From assembly GCA_947631685.1 (NCBI GenBank), contig CANRMI010000004.1, forward strand, positions 87,439-125,592: DNA of 38,154 bases, in the 5' to 3' direction. Position numbers and translations under genes: made by a program. How positions within the stretch are numbered: the first letter of the stretch is position 1; every line of letters starts with the position of its first letter. This document shows, one piece after another, positions 7,958-16,639 of the stretch. Below the pieces are notes generated by a model. That model searched no databases. It was given only the letters and a program-made list of their open reading frames with translations, and was not told the origin of the DNA. This DNA is from an uncultured Lachnospiraceae bacterium. Lineage in GTDB: Bacteria > Bacillota > Clostridia > Lachnospirales > Lachnospiraceae.

Positions 7958-10078
7958 ATGAGTAAAGAAAAAAGAAGTATAACCCAGATAAGAAAAGATA
8001 TTGTATCCGGTATCGTGGTGGCCCTGGTGTCCATCCCCATTTCCATGGGATACGCGCAGGTAGCGGGACTGCCAGCCGTATACGGACTTTACGGTTCCGT
8101 ATTTCCGGTGCTGGTTTACGCGCTGTTGACCTCTTCGCCCCAGTTTGTTTTCGGAGTGGACGCGACGCCTGCCGCACTGGTGGGAGGCGCCCTTGCCGGA
8201 CTGGGGATCGCGTCCGGTTCCGAGGAAGCCGCGGCGCTGGTACCGGCGATCACCGCCATGACCGCGATCTGGCTGTTTCTGTTTTTCCTGTTAAAAGCCG
8301 GACGTCTGGTGAAATATATTTCCAAGCCGGTTATGGGAGGATTTATTTCCGGGATCGGCTGTACCATTATTCTGATGCAGATACCCAAGCTGTTCGGCGG
8401 CAGCGCGGGTACGGGAGAGCTTTTTGTCCTGTTAGGGCATATCTGGAACGAGCTGCCGTCCTTTCATCTGTTGTCGGCGGTTTTAGGAGTGGGTACGGTG
8501 GTGATCCTGCAGATCTTCAAAAAGGCAGCGCCCAAGTTTCCCATGTCCGTAGTGCTGATGGCGGTGGGAGCGGGGCTGACCGCGTTCTGCCATCTGGAGG
8601 AACGGGGAGTAAAGCTCCTTGCCAAGGTGCCCTCCGGCCTGCCCAGACCTATGCTGCCAAAACTTTCCCTGATCCTGTCCAACGGGGGAAATCTCATTGT
8701 GCTTTCCCTCACCATCGCGCTGGTCATTATGGCGCAGACGCTGCTGGCGACAGGCAACTATGCTTTAAAATATAATTATAAGATCGATCATAACAGAGAA
8801 GTGCTGGCCTATGCGGCGGGAAATGCAGCCGCTGCCTTTACGGGATGCTGTCCGATCAACGGGAGCGTATCCAGAAGCGGGATCGCGGACCAGTATGGCT
8901 GCAGATCCCAGCTGATGTCAGTAACGGCGGGCGCGGCCATGATCCTGGTGCTGCTGTTTGGAACGGATCTGCTGGGCTTTTTTCCGGTCCCTGTGCTGAC
9001 AGGTATCGTTCTTTCCGCACTGCTGGGGATCCTGGAAATCGGTCTTGCCAAACAGACTTTTCAGGCGGATAAACAGGAGTTTGCCATATTTATGGCAGCT
9101 TTTTTCGGTGTGCTTGTATTCGGGACCATTTACGGGGTGCTGATCGGGGTTCTGCTGTCCTTTGTGGCAGTGATCATACGGGCCGTGATCCCGCCCAAGG
9201 CTTTTTTGGGGGTAATACCGGGACATGAGGGCCTGCACAATCTGAAACGGAATAAAAATGCCCGTCCCATTGAGCATACGATAATCTACCGGTTCAGCGG
9301 CAACCTCTTTTTTGCCAATATAGATACGTTTCAGGAGGATATTGAAAACGCGATCAAAGAAGACACCAGGCAGGTCATTGTGGATGCCAGGGGCATCGGC
9401 AGCATCGACATCACGGCGGCGGAAAGACTGGTGATACTCAAGAGAAACTTAAATGCCAGGGGCATATATTTTTATCTGACGGAGCATACCGACGCGGTAA
9501 ATGATCAGATCCGCGCTTTCGGCGCGGGACGGCTGATCGAGGAGGGCTCGGTCAGAAGGACCGTTTCCCTGGCCCTGCGGGCGGCCGGCGTGAACAAGCC
9601 CTATCCCTTAGAGGGCCTTTCCAAGGAAGAGGAATATCCTTACATAGAAGCCAATGAAAGGCTGGCGGAATTTGAGTGGGCTTTTGGAGAAGGCGCAGGA
9701 GAAAAAATGGAGGCGCTGGCGGCGGAAGTGGCGGAAAAGCTGGTGGATTCCGGAGATTACAGCATGGAAAATATCCTGAGATCCGAAAACGCGGTCTCCT
9801 GGGGCCGGGTGGGACTCTTCGACGAAGACGAACTGTTAAACCGCCTGGAGGTTTATTTTTCCGGCCTGGAAGAAAAGGGGCGTTCCGATGTGCGGCACAT
9901 TGAAGAACAGCTGGAACACCGCCGCCACATCATAGAGGAAAAGCTGAAAGGTCTAAGCCCCGAAGCCCTGGAACTTTTGCGGAAGCACCGAAGGGAAATA
10001 GAGGAGCGTTTAAAGGAAAAAAGGCCGGAAGCCTATGCCCACTATCTGGAAATGCGGGAAAAACTGAGTGGAAGATAA
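7958..10078 (+). CDS. SulP-family anion transporter with STAS domain and long C-terminal extension
   Basis: A 706-residue SLC26/SulP permease for sulfate, bicarbonate or a related anion in the cytoplasmic membrane. The transport domain spans about 8-420, with the N-terminal family signature (GLPAVYGLYGSVFPV, 37-51) and the conserved GSVSRSG segment (302-308). A cytoplasmic STAS domain follows at 438-545, with GSIDITAAE at its phosphorylatable-loop position. Residues 550-706 are an added charged, helical region rich in Glu, Lys and Arg that typical SulP proteins lack; it looks like a coiled-coil interaction arm. Only 3 nt separate the start from the upstream DegV-kinase stop, suggesting translational coupling and a functional link. 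The substrate cannot be read from the sequence. Confidence 0.9.
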   Translation: MSKEKRSITQIRKDIVSGIVVALVSIPISMGYAQVAGLPAVYGLYGSVFPVLVYALLTSSPQFVFGVDATPAALVGGALAGLGIASGSEEAAALVPAITAMTAIWLFLFFLLKAGRLVKYISKPVMGGFISGIGCTIILMQIPKLFGGSAGTGELFVLLGHIWNELPSFHLLSAVLGVGTVVILQIFKKAAPKFPMSVVLMAVGAGLTAFCHLEERGVKLLAKVPSGLPRPMLPKLSLILSNGGNLIVLSLTIALVIMAQTLLATGNYALKYNYKIDHNREVLAYAAGNAAAAFTGCCPINGSVSRSGIADQYGCRSQLMSVTAGAAMILVLLFGTDLLGFFPVPVLTGIVLSALLGILEIGLAKQTFQADKQEFAIFMAAFFGVLVFGTIYGVLIGVLLSFVAVIIRAVIPPKAFLGVIPGHEGLHNLKRNKNARPIEHTIIYRFSGNLFFANIDTFQEDIENAIKEDTRQVIVDARGIGSIDITAAERLVILKRNLNARGIYFYLTEHTDAVNDQIRAFGAGRLIEEGSVRRTVSLALRAAGVNKPYPLEGLSKEEEYPYIEANERLAEFEWAFGEGAGEKMEALAAEVAEKLVDSGDYSMENILRSENAVSWGRVGLFDEDELLNRLEVYFSGLEEKGRSDVRHIEEQLEHRRHIIEEKLKGLSPEALELLRKHRREIEERLKEKRPEAYAHYLEMREKLSGR

Positions 10079-10099
10079 GACCAGAGGAGGAACTGCGAT

Positions 10100-12709
10100 A
10101 TGTCTGGCAGTAGCAGTAAAAAGAAGAAAAACAGTATACAAAACGACAGGAGCCGGATGGCAACAGGGATCGTGATAGCGGTTATCATCGTGCTTTTGGT
10201 CGGAGCCTATCTGATCATCAACGCGGCGTTGCGGGAACGTTCTTTCCGGCGTATGGAGGAGGGCGTGGATACCGTTATCCAGGAGGTTACGGCCAAGCTG
10301 GACCGGGAGAGCCGTATTTTAAACGCTACCGCTTCCATTATCTCCCAGGCGGACAATTTTGACATTGAAGATACGCAGGCCATTATGCAGACGGTTTCCC
10401 CCCTGTTGGAAATCATGCAGGTGAGGGTGCTTTTGCCGGATGACAGGGTGCTTTTGCCGGATGGCAGCATTGTAGACGCGGCGGGGAGCGAAAATATTTC
10501 TTTCGAGGAAGAAGCGCCTTTGGGAGAACATATTTCCAACAGAGTGAAAAGCTTAAGCGGCGAGAGCTATCTCCTGCGCCACTATGTTCCAATCGAGCAG
10601 GACGGGGAGGTGGCGGCGCTACTGTACGGCGTGACTCAGCTCAAAGACCTGCACCAGAGCCTGAATATCGACAATATTTACAACGCCAGTGCCAGAGTCT
10701 ATATCATAGATACCAAGACAGGGGATTTTCTGCTGGATACGCGGCATGAGGAGCCGGGCAACATAGCGGATTACTCTGTGGAGGTGTCTCCGAGGGAGAC
10801 CAAAGGCGATAAGACCTGGAGCCAGTATACAGAGTCCCTCATCAATCTGGAAAGCGGATATGTGGTCTATCGCACCTCAGAGACCGGCGGCTGGGAATAT
10901 ATGTACTATGCACCGGCCGGTATCAATGAATGGAGCATCGCCGTGGCCGTTCCGGAAAAGGAAGCCTTTTCCAGCGTATTTGCCGTTCAGCGGGTATGCT
11001 TTTATCTGGGTATCTTCATGGCCGCGACAATCATCCTGTATTACATGTGGGTAAGGAACAACGCCAGACGGATCATGCAGAGAGCGGTGGAGCAGGCAGT
11101 GCTGACCGAGAAGCTGCAGAAAGCGGAAGCGGCGGACAGAGCCAAGAGCGTATTCCTCTCCAATATGTCCCACGACATCCGGACTCCCATGAACGCTATT
11201 ATCGGGTTCACCACTCTGGCCCAGGCCAGCCTGGACAATAAGGAAAAGACGCGGGAATATTTAAAGAAGATCCTCGCTTCCAGCAATCATCTACTGTCCT
11301 TGATCAATGATATTCTGGATATGAGCCGTATCGAATCCGGCAAGCTGCATATCGAAGAAAAGGAGTGCACCATTCCAGAGATCTTCCGGGATATGAGAAA
11401 TATCATCCAGAGCCAGATGCAGAGCAAACAGCTGAACTTCTTTATGGACGCGGTGGATGTGGTGGATGAAAATATTTTCTGCGACAAGCTGCACGTGAAT
11501 CAGGTGCTGCTCAACCTGCTTTCCAATGCCATTAAATTTACGCCGCCCGGCGGTACGGTGGCGCTGACCATCCGCCAGAAGCCCAGCGCGCCCAAGGGCT
11601 ACGGCTCTTACGAGATCTGTGTCAGGGACACGGGTATCGGTATGAACGAAGAATTTATCAAACATATTTTTGAACCCTTTGAAAGGGAGAGAAACACTAC
11701 CGTCAGCGGTATCCAGGGAACAGGACTGGGCATGGCCATTACAAAAAATATCATTGACACCATGGGCGGAACCATCGAAGTACAGTCCGAGCAGGGAAAA
11801 GGAACCAAGTTTACGGTCAATCTGGACTTCAGGCTCCAGTCTGAGCTGCATGCGGCGGAAAGAACGAAAGAGCTGGAAGGCTTGCACGCACTGGTGGTGG
11901 ACGACAATTTTTCCACCTGCGACAGCGTTACCAAAATGTTAAAGCAGATCGGAATGCGCTCCGAATGGGTACTGCATGGCAGGGAGGCCGTTCTGCACGC
12001 GAAGCAGGCACATGAGCTGGGAGACGATTACCACGCCTATATTGTGGATTGGTTTCTGCCCGATCTAAGCGGGCTGGAGGTGGTGCGCCAGATCCGTGCC
12101 ATTGTGGGCGAGGATACCCCCATTATCATTGTGACGGCGTATGACTGGAGAGCCTTTGAAGAAGAGGCGAGGGCAGCGGGCGTGACCGCCTTCTGCAACA
12201 AACCCATCTTTTTCTCCGAACTGCGCAGCGTACTGATGGCCGCGGCTGCTGGAAATCCGGAACGCGCGCAGGAGGGGCAGAAGGAAAGCCTCATTCCCCT
12301 TGTAAAAGAGCAGTTTCAGGGCACGCGTCTGCTGCTGACGGAAGACAATGAACTGAACAGGGAGATCGCGGAAGAACTGCTTGTAGACAGCGGGTTTGTT
12401 GTGGAGACCGCGGAGGACGGCACCGTAGCGGTGGAGAAGGTAAAAGCGTCCGAACCGGGATATTATTCCTTAGTCCTCATGGACATCCAGATGCCCAAGA
12501 TGAACGGTTATGACGCTGCCAAAGCCATTCGGGCATTGCAGGATCCCAAGCTTGCCAATATCCCCATTGTGGCAATGACGGCAAATGCGTTTGAAGAGGA
12601 TAAGAAACGGGCATTGGAGAGCGGGATGAATGCCCATATCGCGAAGCCCGTGGATGTGAAAAAGCTGCTGGAGGTGCTCACGGACATCTTGAGCGAGAAA
12701 CAGGAGTGA
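10100..12709 (+). CDS. Hybrid sensor histidine kinase with extracellular sensor and two receivers
   Basis: An 869-residue kinase. TM1 (21-42) and TM2 (about 297-317) flank an extracellular domain of about 250 residues that looks like a Cache/PAS-type ligand sensor. HisKA carries H358 (NMSHDIRTP); HATPase_c has DTGIGM (510-515) and GTGLGMA (540-546). Receiver 1 has D601-D602, D650 (IVDWFLP) and K701; receiver 2 has E748-D749, D795 (LMDIQMP) and K849. There is no Hpt domain, so phosphate may move to the Hpt of the first kinase or to another protein. AGAGGAGG precedes the ATG. The architecture resembles many Lachnospiraceae two-receiver kinases. The sensor segment contains a small in-frame tandem duplication at 10424-10465. 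Confidence 0.93.
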   Translation: MSGSSSKKKKNSIQNDRSRMATGIVIAVIIVLLVGAYLIINAALRERSFRRMEEGVDTVIQEVTAKLDRESRILNATASIISQADNFDIEDTQAIMQTVSPLLEIMQVRVLLPDDRVLLPDGSIVDAAGSENISFEEEAPLGEHISNRVKSLSGESYLLRHYVPIEQDGEVAALLYGVTQLKDLHQSLNIDNIYNASARVYIIDTKTGDFLLDTRHEEPGNIADYSVEVSPRETKGDKTWSQYTESLINLESGYVVYRTSETGGWEYMYYAPAGINEWSIAVAVPEKEAFSSVFAVQRVCFYLGIFMAATIILYYMWVRNNARRIMQRAVEQAVLTEKLQKAEAADRAKSVFLSNMSHDIRTPMNAIIGFTTLAQASLDNKEKTREYLKKILASSNHLLSLINDILDMSRIESGKLHIEEKECTIPEIFRDMRNIIQSQMQSKQLNFFMDAVDVVDENIFCDKLHVNQVLLNLLSNAIKFTPPGGTVALTIRQKPSAPKGYGSYEICVRDTGIGMNEEFIKHIFEPFERERNTTVSGIQGTGLGMAITKNIIDTMGGTIEVQSEQGKGTKFTVNLDFRLQSELHAAERTKELEGLHALVVDDNFSTCDSVTKMLKQIGMRSEWVLHGREAVLHAKQAHELGDDYHAYIVDWFLPDLSGLEVVRQIRAIVGEDTPIIIVTAYDWRAFEEEARAAGVTAFCNKPIFFSELRSVLMAAAAGNPERAQEGQKESLIPLVKEQFQGTRLLLTEDNELNREIAEELLVDSGFVVETAEDGTVAVEKVKASEPGYYSLVLMDIQMPKMNGYDAAKAIRALQDPKLANIPIVAMTANAFEEDKKRALESGMNAHIAKPVDVKKLLEVLTDILSEKQE
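10424..10465 (+). repeat. 21-bp in-frame tandem duplication in the sensor domain
   Basis: Two adjacent 21-bp copies, differing at one base, encode RVLLPDD and RVLLPDG. They lie in the extracellular sensor region of the two-receiver kinase. The near identity suggests a recent slippage duplication that keeps the reading frame. Confidence 0.85.
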
Positions 12710-12746
12710 GTCCCGGTCTATCAAATAAAAAGCGAGGAGAAGAAAA

Positions 12747-13376
12747 ATGGAAGATAAGCTAAAGGTTCTGATACTGAATGGAAGTCCGAGAAAAGACGGC
12801 AATACAACGGTGGCAATCCGTGAAATGGAAGAGGTTTTTCAAAAGAGCGGTGTGGCTGTGGAAACGGTACAGATCGGAAATATGGACATCCGAGGCTGTA
12901 TTGCCTGCGGCTCCTGCGCCCAAAGGGGAAAGTGCGTATTTGATGACGCGGTAAACGAGCTGGCCCCCAAATTTGAAGAGGCGGATGGTCTGGTGATAGC
13001 CAGTCCGGTCTACTACGCCTCTGCCAACGCTACCCTGATCGCGTGTCTGGACAGACTCTTTTACAGCACGAAATTCGACAAGCGCATGAAAGTGGGAGCC
13101 AGCGTGGTATGCGCCAGACGGGGAGGCTGTTCCGCGACTTTTGACGAACTGAACAAATACTTTACGATCTCCGGAATGCCTGTGGTATCCAGCCAGTACT
13201 GGAACAGCATACACGGAATGAACAAGGGAGAGGCCGAGCTGGACGAGGAAGGGAAACAGACCATGCGGGTACTCGCCAGGAACATGGTCTTTCTGATGCG
13301 GAGCATCACGCTGGGAAAGGAACGTTTTGGACTGCCGGAAACAGAAGAAAAGGTATCCACTCACTTCATCAGATAA
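12747..13376 (+). CDS. Iron-sulfur flavoprotein / NAD(P)H-dependent FMN reductase family
   Basis: A 209-residue flavodoxin-fold protein. The FMN phosphate loop is NGSPRKDGNT (11-20). A compact cysteine motif C51-x2-C54-x2-C57-x5-C63 matches the [4Fe-4S]-binding pattern of archaeal and clostridial iron-sulfur flavoproteins, which shuttle electrons and can reduce oxygen or peroxide. SPVYY (93-97) is the second flavin-contact loop. The ATG has GAGGAG just upstream. It starts 37 nt after a kinase and ends 13 nt before the solute-binding protein, so it is probably in the same transcript. Its role beside the kinases is unknown; a redox input or protection of the cluster is speculative. Confidence 0.87.
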   Translation: MEDKLKVLILNGSPRKDGNTTVAIREMEEVFQKSGVAVETVQIGNMDIRGCIACGSCAQRGKCVFDDAVNELAPKFEEADGLVIASPVYYASANATLIACLDRLFYSTKFDKRMKVGASVVCARRGGCSATFDELNKYFTISGMPVVSSQYWNSIHGMNKGEAELDEEGKQTMRVLARNMVFLMRSITLGKERFGLPETEEKVSTHFIR

Positions 13377-13389
13377 CAGGAGAAAGCAC

Positions 13390-14676
13390 ATGAAAAAACC
13401 ATGGTTACCGATACTCATAGCGCTGGGCGTGGCGGCAGTTCTGCTGGCAGGCATTTTCGGGCTGATGAAAAATAAAAGTGACGCCGGCGCGGTGACGATC
13501 ACCGTTATGGGAAGAAAAAGCGATTTGGCAAAAAGCTATATGACGAGCATTTTTCAACAGTACGAGGCGGCAACCGGAAATAAGATCCAGCCCGTTCCTA
13601 TTGAAGACTCGGAGTTTGAGGCCACTGCCGCGGAGAGATTCGCGGCAGGCGATGTTCCGGATATTTTTATGCATTTTCATAACGCCGACCTGGACCGTTT
13701 TGACATTGGAGGAAATTTTCTGTATCTGAACGACCAGGAATGGGTGAAGGAACTGACGGACAGCACCCTGCAGTACTGCCTGGACGGGGAGGGCAACCTC
13801 ATGGGGCTTCCCTACTGGGAAAATTCCGTGTCCGGCTGTTATTACAATAAGACCATCTTTGACAGCCTGGGACTGAAGCCGGCCACCACCCAGTCTGAAT
13901 TTGACGTTCTGTGCCAGGCGCTGAAGGACGCGGGCTATGTGCCTATCTGCTGGCCTGGGGACGGCTGCTCCTGGATGGTACAGTTCGCGCTGGATCCGGT
14001 CTTTGCGGACAACCCTGAATTACTGCGGAAGATCAATCACAATGAGATTACATACGGGGATATACCGGAAGTGACCGATATGCTGCAGTGGATAGAAAGC
14101 GCCGCGGATAAGGGGTGGTTTGGACCGGACTATCTGAAATGGGGCATCGATGACGTGAATCCGGTCATGAGCTCCGGCGGGGCTGTGATGACTTTCATGT
14201 GGGATACCTGGTTTTATACGGATCTGGCCAAAGACGGCAAATATACCGTGGATGATTTTGGCCTTATGCCCGTGTTTTTAAATACCGTTGAGAACGGAAC
14301 CTATGAAGGGGGAAATCTCAATATGATGATGGTCAATAAAAACGGTGAGCATATTGATGCCTGTCTGGATTTTCTTTCTTTCTGCGCAAAGGAGGAAAAC
14401 TATAACGTTGCCTTTGACGGAATATCCACGCTGAACTGTTTTAGGGGCCAGACCACCAATATACAGTCCCCCATGGTTCTTGACGCGGCAAAATCCATCG
14501 AGGAAAACCTGCGTGCTTCCACGTCGGCGTCAAAAGTGCTGGGATTCAGCGGGGATGACGTGGCCGTGGCCTTGGAGAGCCTGTTCAGAAACCGAGTCGA
14601 TATAGCGGGCTGTATCGAGCTCATGGATGAATACCGGATTGCCGCGGCCAGAAAGCAGGGGGTAGAAGGGTTTTAA
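13390..14676 (+). CDS. Extracellular solute-binding protein, sugar ABC type, membrane-anchored and orphan
   Basis: A 428-residue family-1 extracellular solute-binding protein (maltose-binding fold). The start chosen is ATG 13390, which has AGGAGA upstream and begins the hydrophobic signal MKKPWLPILIALG; the frame is open further upstream but lacks a ribosome site. The helix at 5-27 has no lipobox cysteine, so it may stay as an uncleaved anchor or be cut by signal peptidase I. Typical features are visible: GDVPDIFMHF, LPYWENSVSGCYYNK and MTFMWDTW. No ABC permease or ATPase genes are adjacent, unlike normal sugar importers. The position at the end of a kinase cluster suggests it presents a ligand to the extracellular sensor of the kinase at 10.1-12.7 kb, as in LuxP/LuxQ-type pairs; this is inference. 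Confidence 0.88.
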   Translation: MKKPWLPILIALGVAAVLLAGIFGLMKNKSDAGAVTITVMGRKSDLAKSYMTSIFQQYEAATGNKIQPVPIEDSEFEATAAERFAAGDVPDIFMHFHNADLDRFDIGGNFLYLNDQEWVKELTDSTLQYCLDGEGNLMGLPYWENSVSGCYYNKTIFDSLGLKPATTQSEFDVLCQALKDAGYVPICWPGDGCSWMVQFALDPVFADNPELLRKINHNEITYGDIPEVTDMLQWIESAADKGWFGPDYLKWGIDDVNPVMSSGGAVMTFMWDTWFYTDLAKDGKYTVDDFGLMPVFLNTVENGTYEGGNLNMMMVNKNGEHIDACLDFLSFCAKEENYNVAFDGISTLNCFRGQTTNIQSPMVLDAAKSIEENLRASTSASKVLGFSGDDVAVALESLFRNRVDIAGCIELMDEYRIAAARKQGVEGF

Positions 14677-14701
14677 ATATTTTCATAGATAAAAGGAAAA
14701 G

Positions 14702-14758
14702 GGGCTGTCGCTTTAACGATGTTAACTGCTGAAAATCGTGAAGCGGCGGCCCTTTTTT
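14702..14758 (+). terminator. Rho-independent terminator of the signalling cluster
   Basis: A long imperfect stem pairs GGGCTGTCGCTTTAACGAT with ATCGTGAAGCGGCGGCCC around a 14-nt loop, followed by six T residues (14753-14758). It separates the kinase cluster from the phosphate operon. Confidence 0.88.
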
Positions 14759-14760
14759 GA

Positions 14761-14816
14761 TTTTACAAATATTTTACAGAAGTTGTGTTTTGCATTTTAC
14801 AGGCGCCCTTTATTCT
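14761..14816 (+). promoter_or_regulatory. Pho-box promoter of the pst-pho operon
   Basis: TTTTACA occurs at 14761, 14772 and 14795, with a degenerate copy TTGTGTT at 14783, giving a phase of 11-12 bp. This is the arrangement of direct repeats to which Gram-positive PhoP/PhoB dimers bind upstream of phosphate-starvation genes. A -10-like TATTCT (14811-14816) lies about 10 nt after the last repeat, and no -35 is needed for such activated promoters. Because phoB and phoR are in the same operon, the site implies positive autoregulation under low phosphate. Confidence 0.8.
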
Positions 14817-14871
14817 GATAAGTGTAGTACAAAGTAATCTGAAAAAAAGAAAAGAAGAGGAGAAAACGAAG

Positions 14872-15672
14872 ATGAAAAAATGGTTTGGTCTTGGGATTGC
14901 CCTTGTACTGGCAGCTATGACAGGATGCGGAAAAGCAGAGGGCGGTACGGTGTCTACGGACGGCTCCACCTCCATGGCAAATGTGATCGGAGCGTTGGGA
15001 GAAGCTTTTGAGGAAAACAATGAGGATGTGACTTTTACTTACAATCCTACCGGTTCCGGCTCCGGCATTACGGCGGTAGCGGAAGGACGCTGTGATATTG
15101 GGCTTTCCAGCCGCAGTCTGAAAGAGGAAGAAAAGGCCCAGGGACTGACGGAAACGATACTGGCCCTTGACGGGATTGCCATTATAGTCAACATGGATAA
15201 TCCTGTAAAGGAGTTGGATTTAGAGACGATTGCCGGAATCTATACGGGTGAAATCACAAATTGGCAGGAAGTAGGGGGAGAAGATCTGGAGATCGTTTTG
15301 ATTGGCCGGGAAGCGGGGAGCGGCACACGGGACGGATTTGAATCCATCACAGGTACGGAAGACAGCTGTCAATACCGCCAGGAGCTGACTTCTACCGGAG
15401 ATGTGATCACGACGGTATTGGGGAATCCGGCAGCCATTGGCTATGCATCGCTTGCGGCTGTGGATGAAGCAGTGAAAGTGGTCTCTGTCAACGGTATTAT
15501 GCCTACGGAAGAAACCGTAAAAGACGGAAGCTATGCAGTACAGCGCCCTTTTGTGCTGGTAACAAGGAAAGATGAGGAACTTTCACCGACAGCTAAGAAA
15601 TTTTTTGACTATATTACTTCCCCCGAAGCCAGGGAAATCATTTCCGCCGCAGGCGCGGTCCCGGTAAACTGA
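14872..15672 (+). CDS. pstS: Phosphate ABC transporter, phosphate-binding lipoprotein
   Basis: A 266-residue lipoprotein that captures inorganic phosphate outside the cell and hands it to PstC/PstA. The start is ATG 14872, preceded by GAGGAG. The signal peptide MKKWFGLGIALVLAAMTGC ends in lipidated Cys19. Phosphate-binding loops are visible: DGSTSM, PTGSGSGI and REAGSGTRDGF, with GRCDIGLSSR between. The reading frame is open upstream to 14785, but that extension overlaps the Pho-box promoter and spoils the signal peptide. It is the first gene of the operon, 13-25 nt from pstC depending on the start. Confidence 0.96.
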   Translation: MKKWFGLGIALVLAAMTGCGKAEGGTVSTDGSTSMANVIGALGEAFEENNEDVTFTYNPTGSGSGITAVAEGRCDIGLSSRSLKEEEKAQGLTETILALDGIAIIVNMDNPVKELDLETIAGIYTGEITNWQEVGGEDLEIVLIGREAGSGTRDGFESITGTEDSCQYRQELTSTGDVITTVLGNPAAIGYASLAAVDEAVKVVSVNGIMPTEETVKDGSYAVQRPFVLVTRKDEELSPTAKKFFDYITSPEAREIISAAGAVPVN

Positions 15673-15696
15673 TCCCAAGACAGAATGGAGACTGTA

Positions 15697-16638
15697 ATGG
15701 AAACCGCAATGAAAAATAAAAAGTGTTCAATGGACAGGGATGGGTTTATCAGGAAAAGACAGCTCATCGGCAAAAAGCGGCTGGTCGAGAATATTATACA
15801 TGGGATATTTCTGATGCTTGGTCTTGTTACGGTAGGCTGTGTGCTTCTCATAACGGTGTTTCTGGTCATATCGGGGATTCCGGCTGTCCGCAGGATCGGT
15901 CTTATTCCATTCCTGTTCGGGAAAGAATGGGCTTCCACGGCGGCACAGCCGCGGTACGGGATATTGCCTTTCATCCTCACAAGCATCTATGGTACAGCAG
16001 GAGCGATCTTCATTGGCGTACCGGTTGGATTTATGACGGCGGTTTATCTCGCGAAGATAGCGCCGCTTAAGATAAAGACTCTGATGGAAGCGGCGGTAAG
16101 TCTGCTCTCAGGGATTCCCTCCGTAGTCTACGGACTGGTGGGGATGAAGGTACTGGTGCCGGGAATACGGATTGCTTTTCATATTCCTGACGGCGCCAGT
16201 CTGCTGGCGGCGATGATCGTGCTGGCGGTCATGATTCTGCCGTCGATCATCAAGGTATCGCTGACAGCGCTGGACGCCGTTCCCAAAGAATATGAGGACG
16301 CTTCCCTCGCACTGGGAGCCACAGCAGTGGAAACATATTTTCGTATCTCGGTGCCCGCGGCAAAGAGCGGAATTGCCGCCGCGGTTGTTTTAGGCGTCGG
16401 CAGAGCCATAGGGGAAGCGATGGCGATCATGATGGTGGCGGGAAACGCCCCCAATATGCCGGAACTTTTCCAGAGTGTGCGCTTTCTTACCACTGCCGTG
16501 GCAAGTGAAATGTCCTATGCGGCTGACGGAAGTCTGCAAAAACAGGCCCTTTTTTCCATTGCGCTGGTATTGTTTTTCTTTATCATGCTGATCAATGCCA
16601 TACTGAATCATTTCTTAAAACACAGTGAGGAAAATTAA
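15697..16638 (+). CDS. pstC: Phosphate ABC transporter permease PstC
   Basis: About 313 residues, one half of the membrane channel for phosphate import. It has about six transmembrane helices and the MetI-type permease motif EDASLALGATAVETYF, which docks onto PstB. The family signature GIPSVVYGLVGMKV is clear. The start is probably ATG 15697, because GGAG at 15687-15690 lies 6 nt upstream; ATG 15685 has no ribosome site, and ATG 15709 is a further option. The N-terminal residues before the first helix are charged and cytoplasmic. The stop is one base before the pstA start. Confidence 0.95.
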   Translation: METAMKNKKCSMDRDGFIRKRQLIGKKRLVENIIHGIFLMLGLVTVGCVLLITVFLVISGIPAVRRIGLIPFLFGKEWASTAAQPRYGILPFILTSIYGTAGAIFIGVPVGFMTAVYLAKIAPLKIKTLMEAAVSLLSGIPSVVYGLVGMKVLVPGIRIAFHIPDGASLLAAMIVLAVMILPSIIKVSLTALDAVPKEYEDASLALGATAVETYFRISVPAAKSGIAAAVVLGVGRAIGEAMAIMMVAGNAPNMPELFQSVRFLTTAVASEMSYAADGSLQKQALFSIALVLFFFIMLINAILNHFLKHSEEN

Positions 16639-16639
16639 A

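Noticed and set aside
14785..14871. Upstream extension of pstS
   Set aside because: It overlaps the Pho-box promoter and would place charged residues before the lipoprotein signal peptide.
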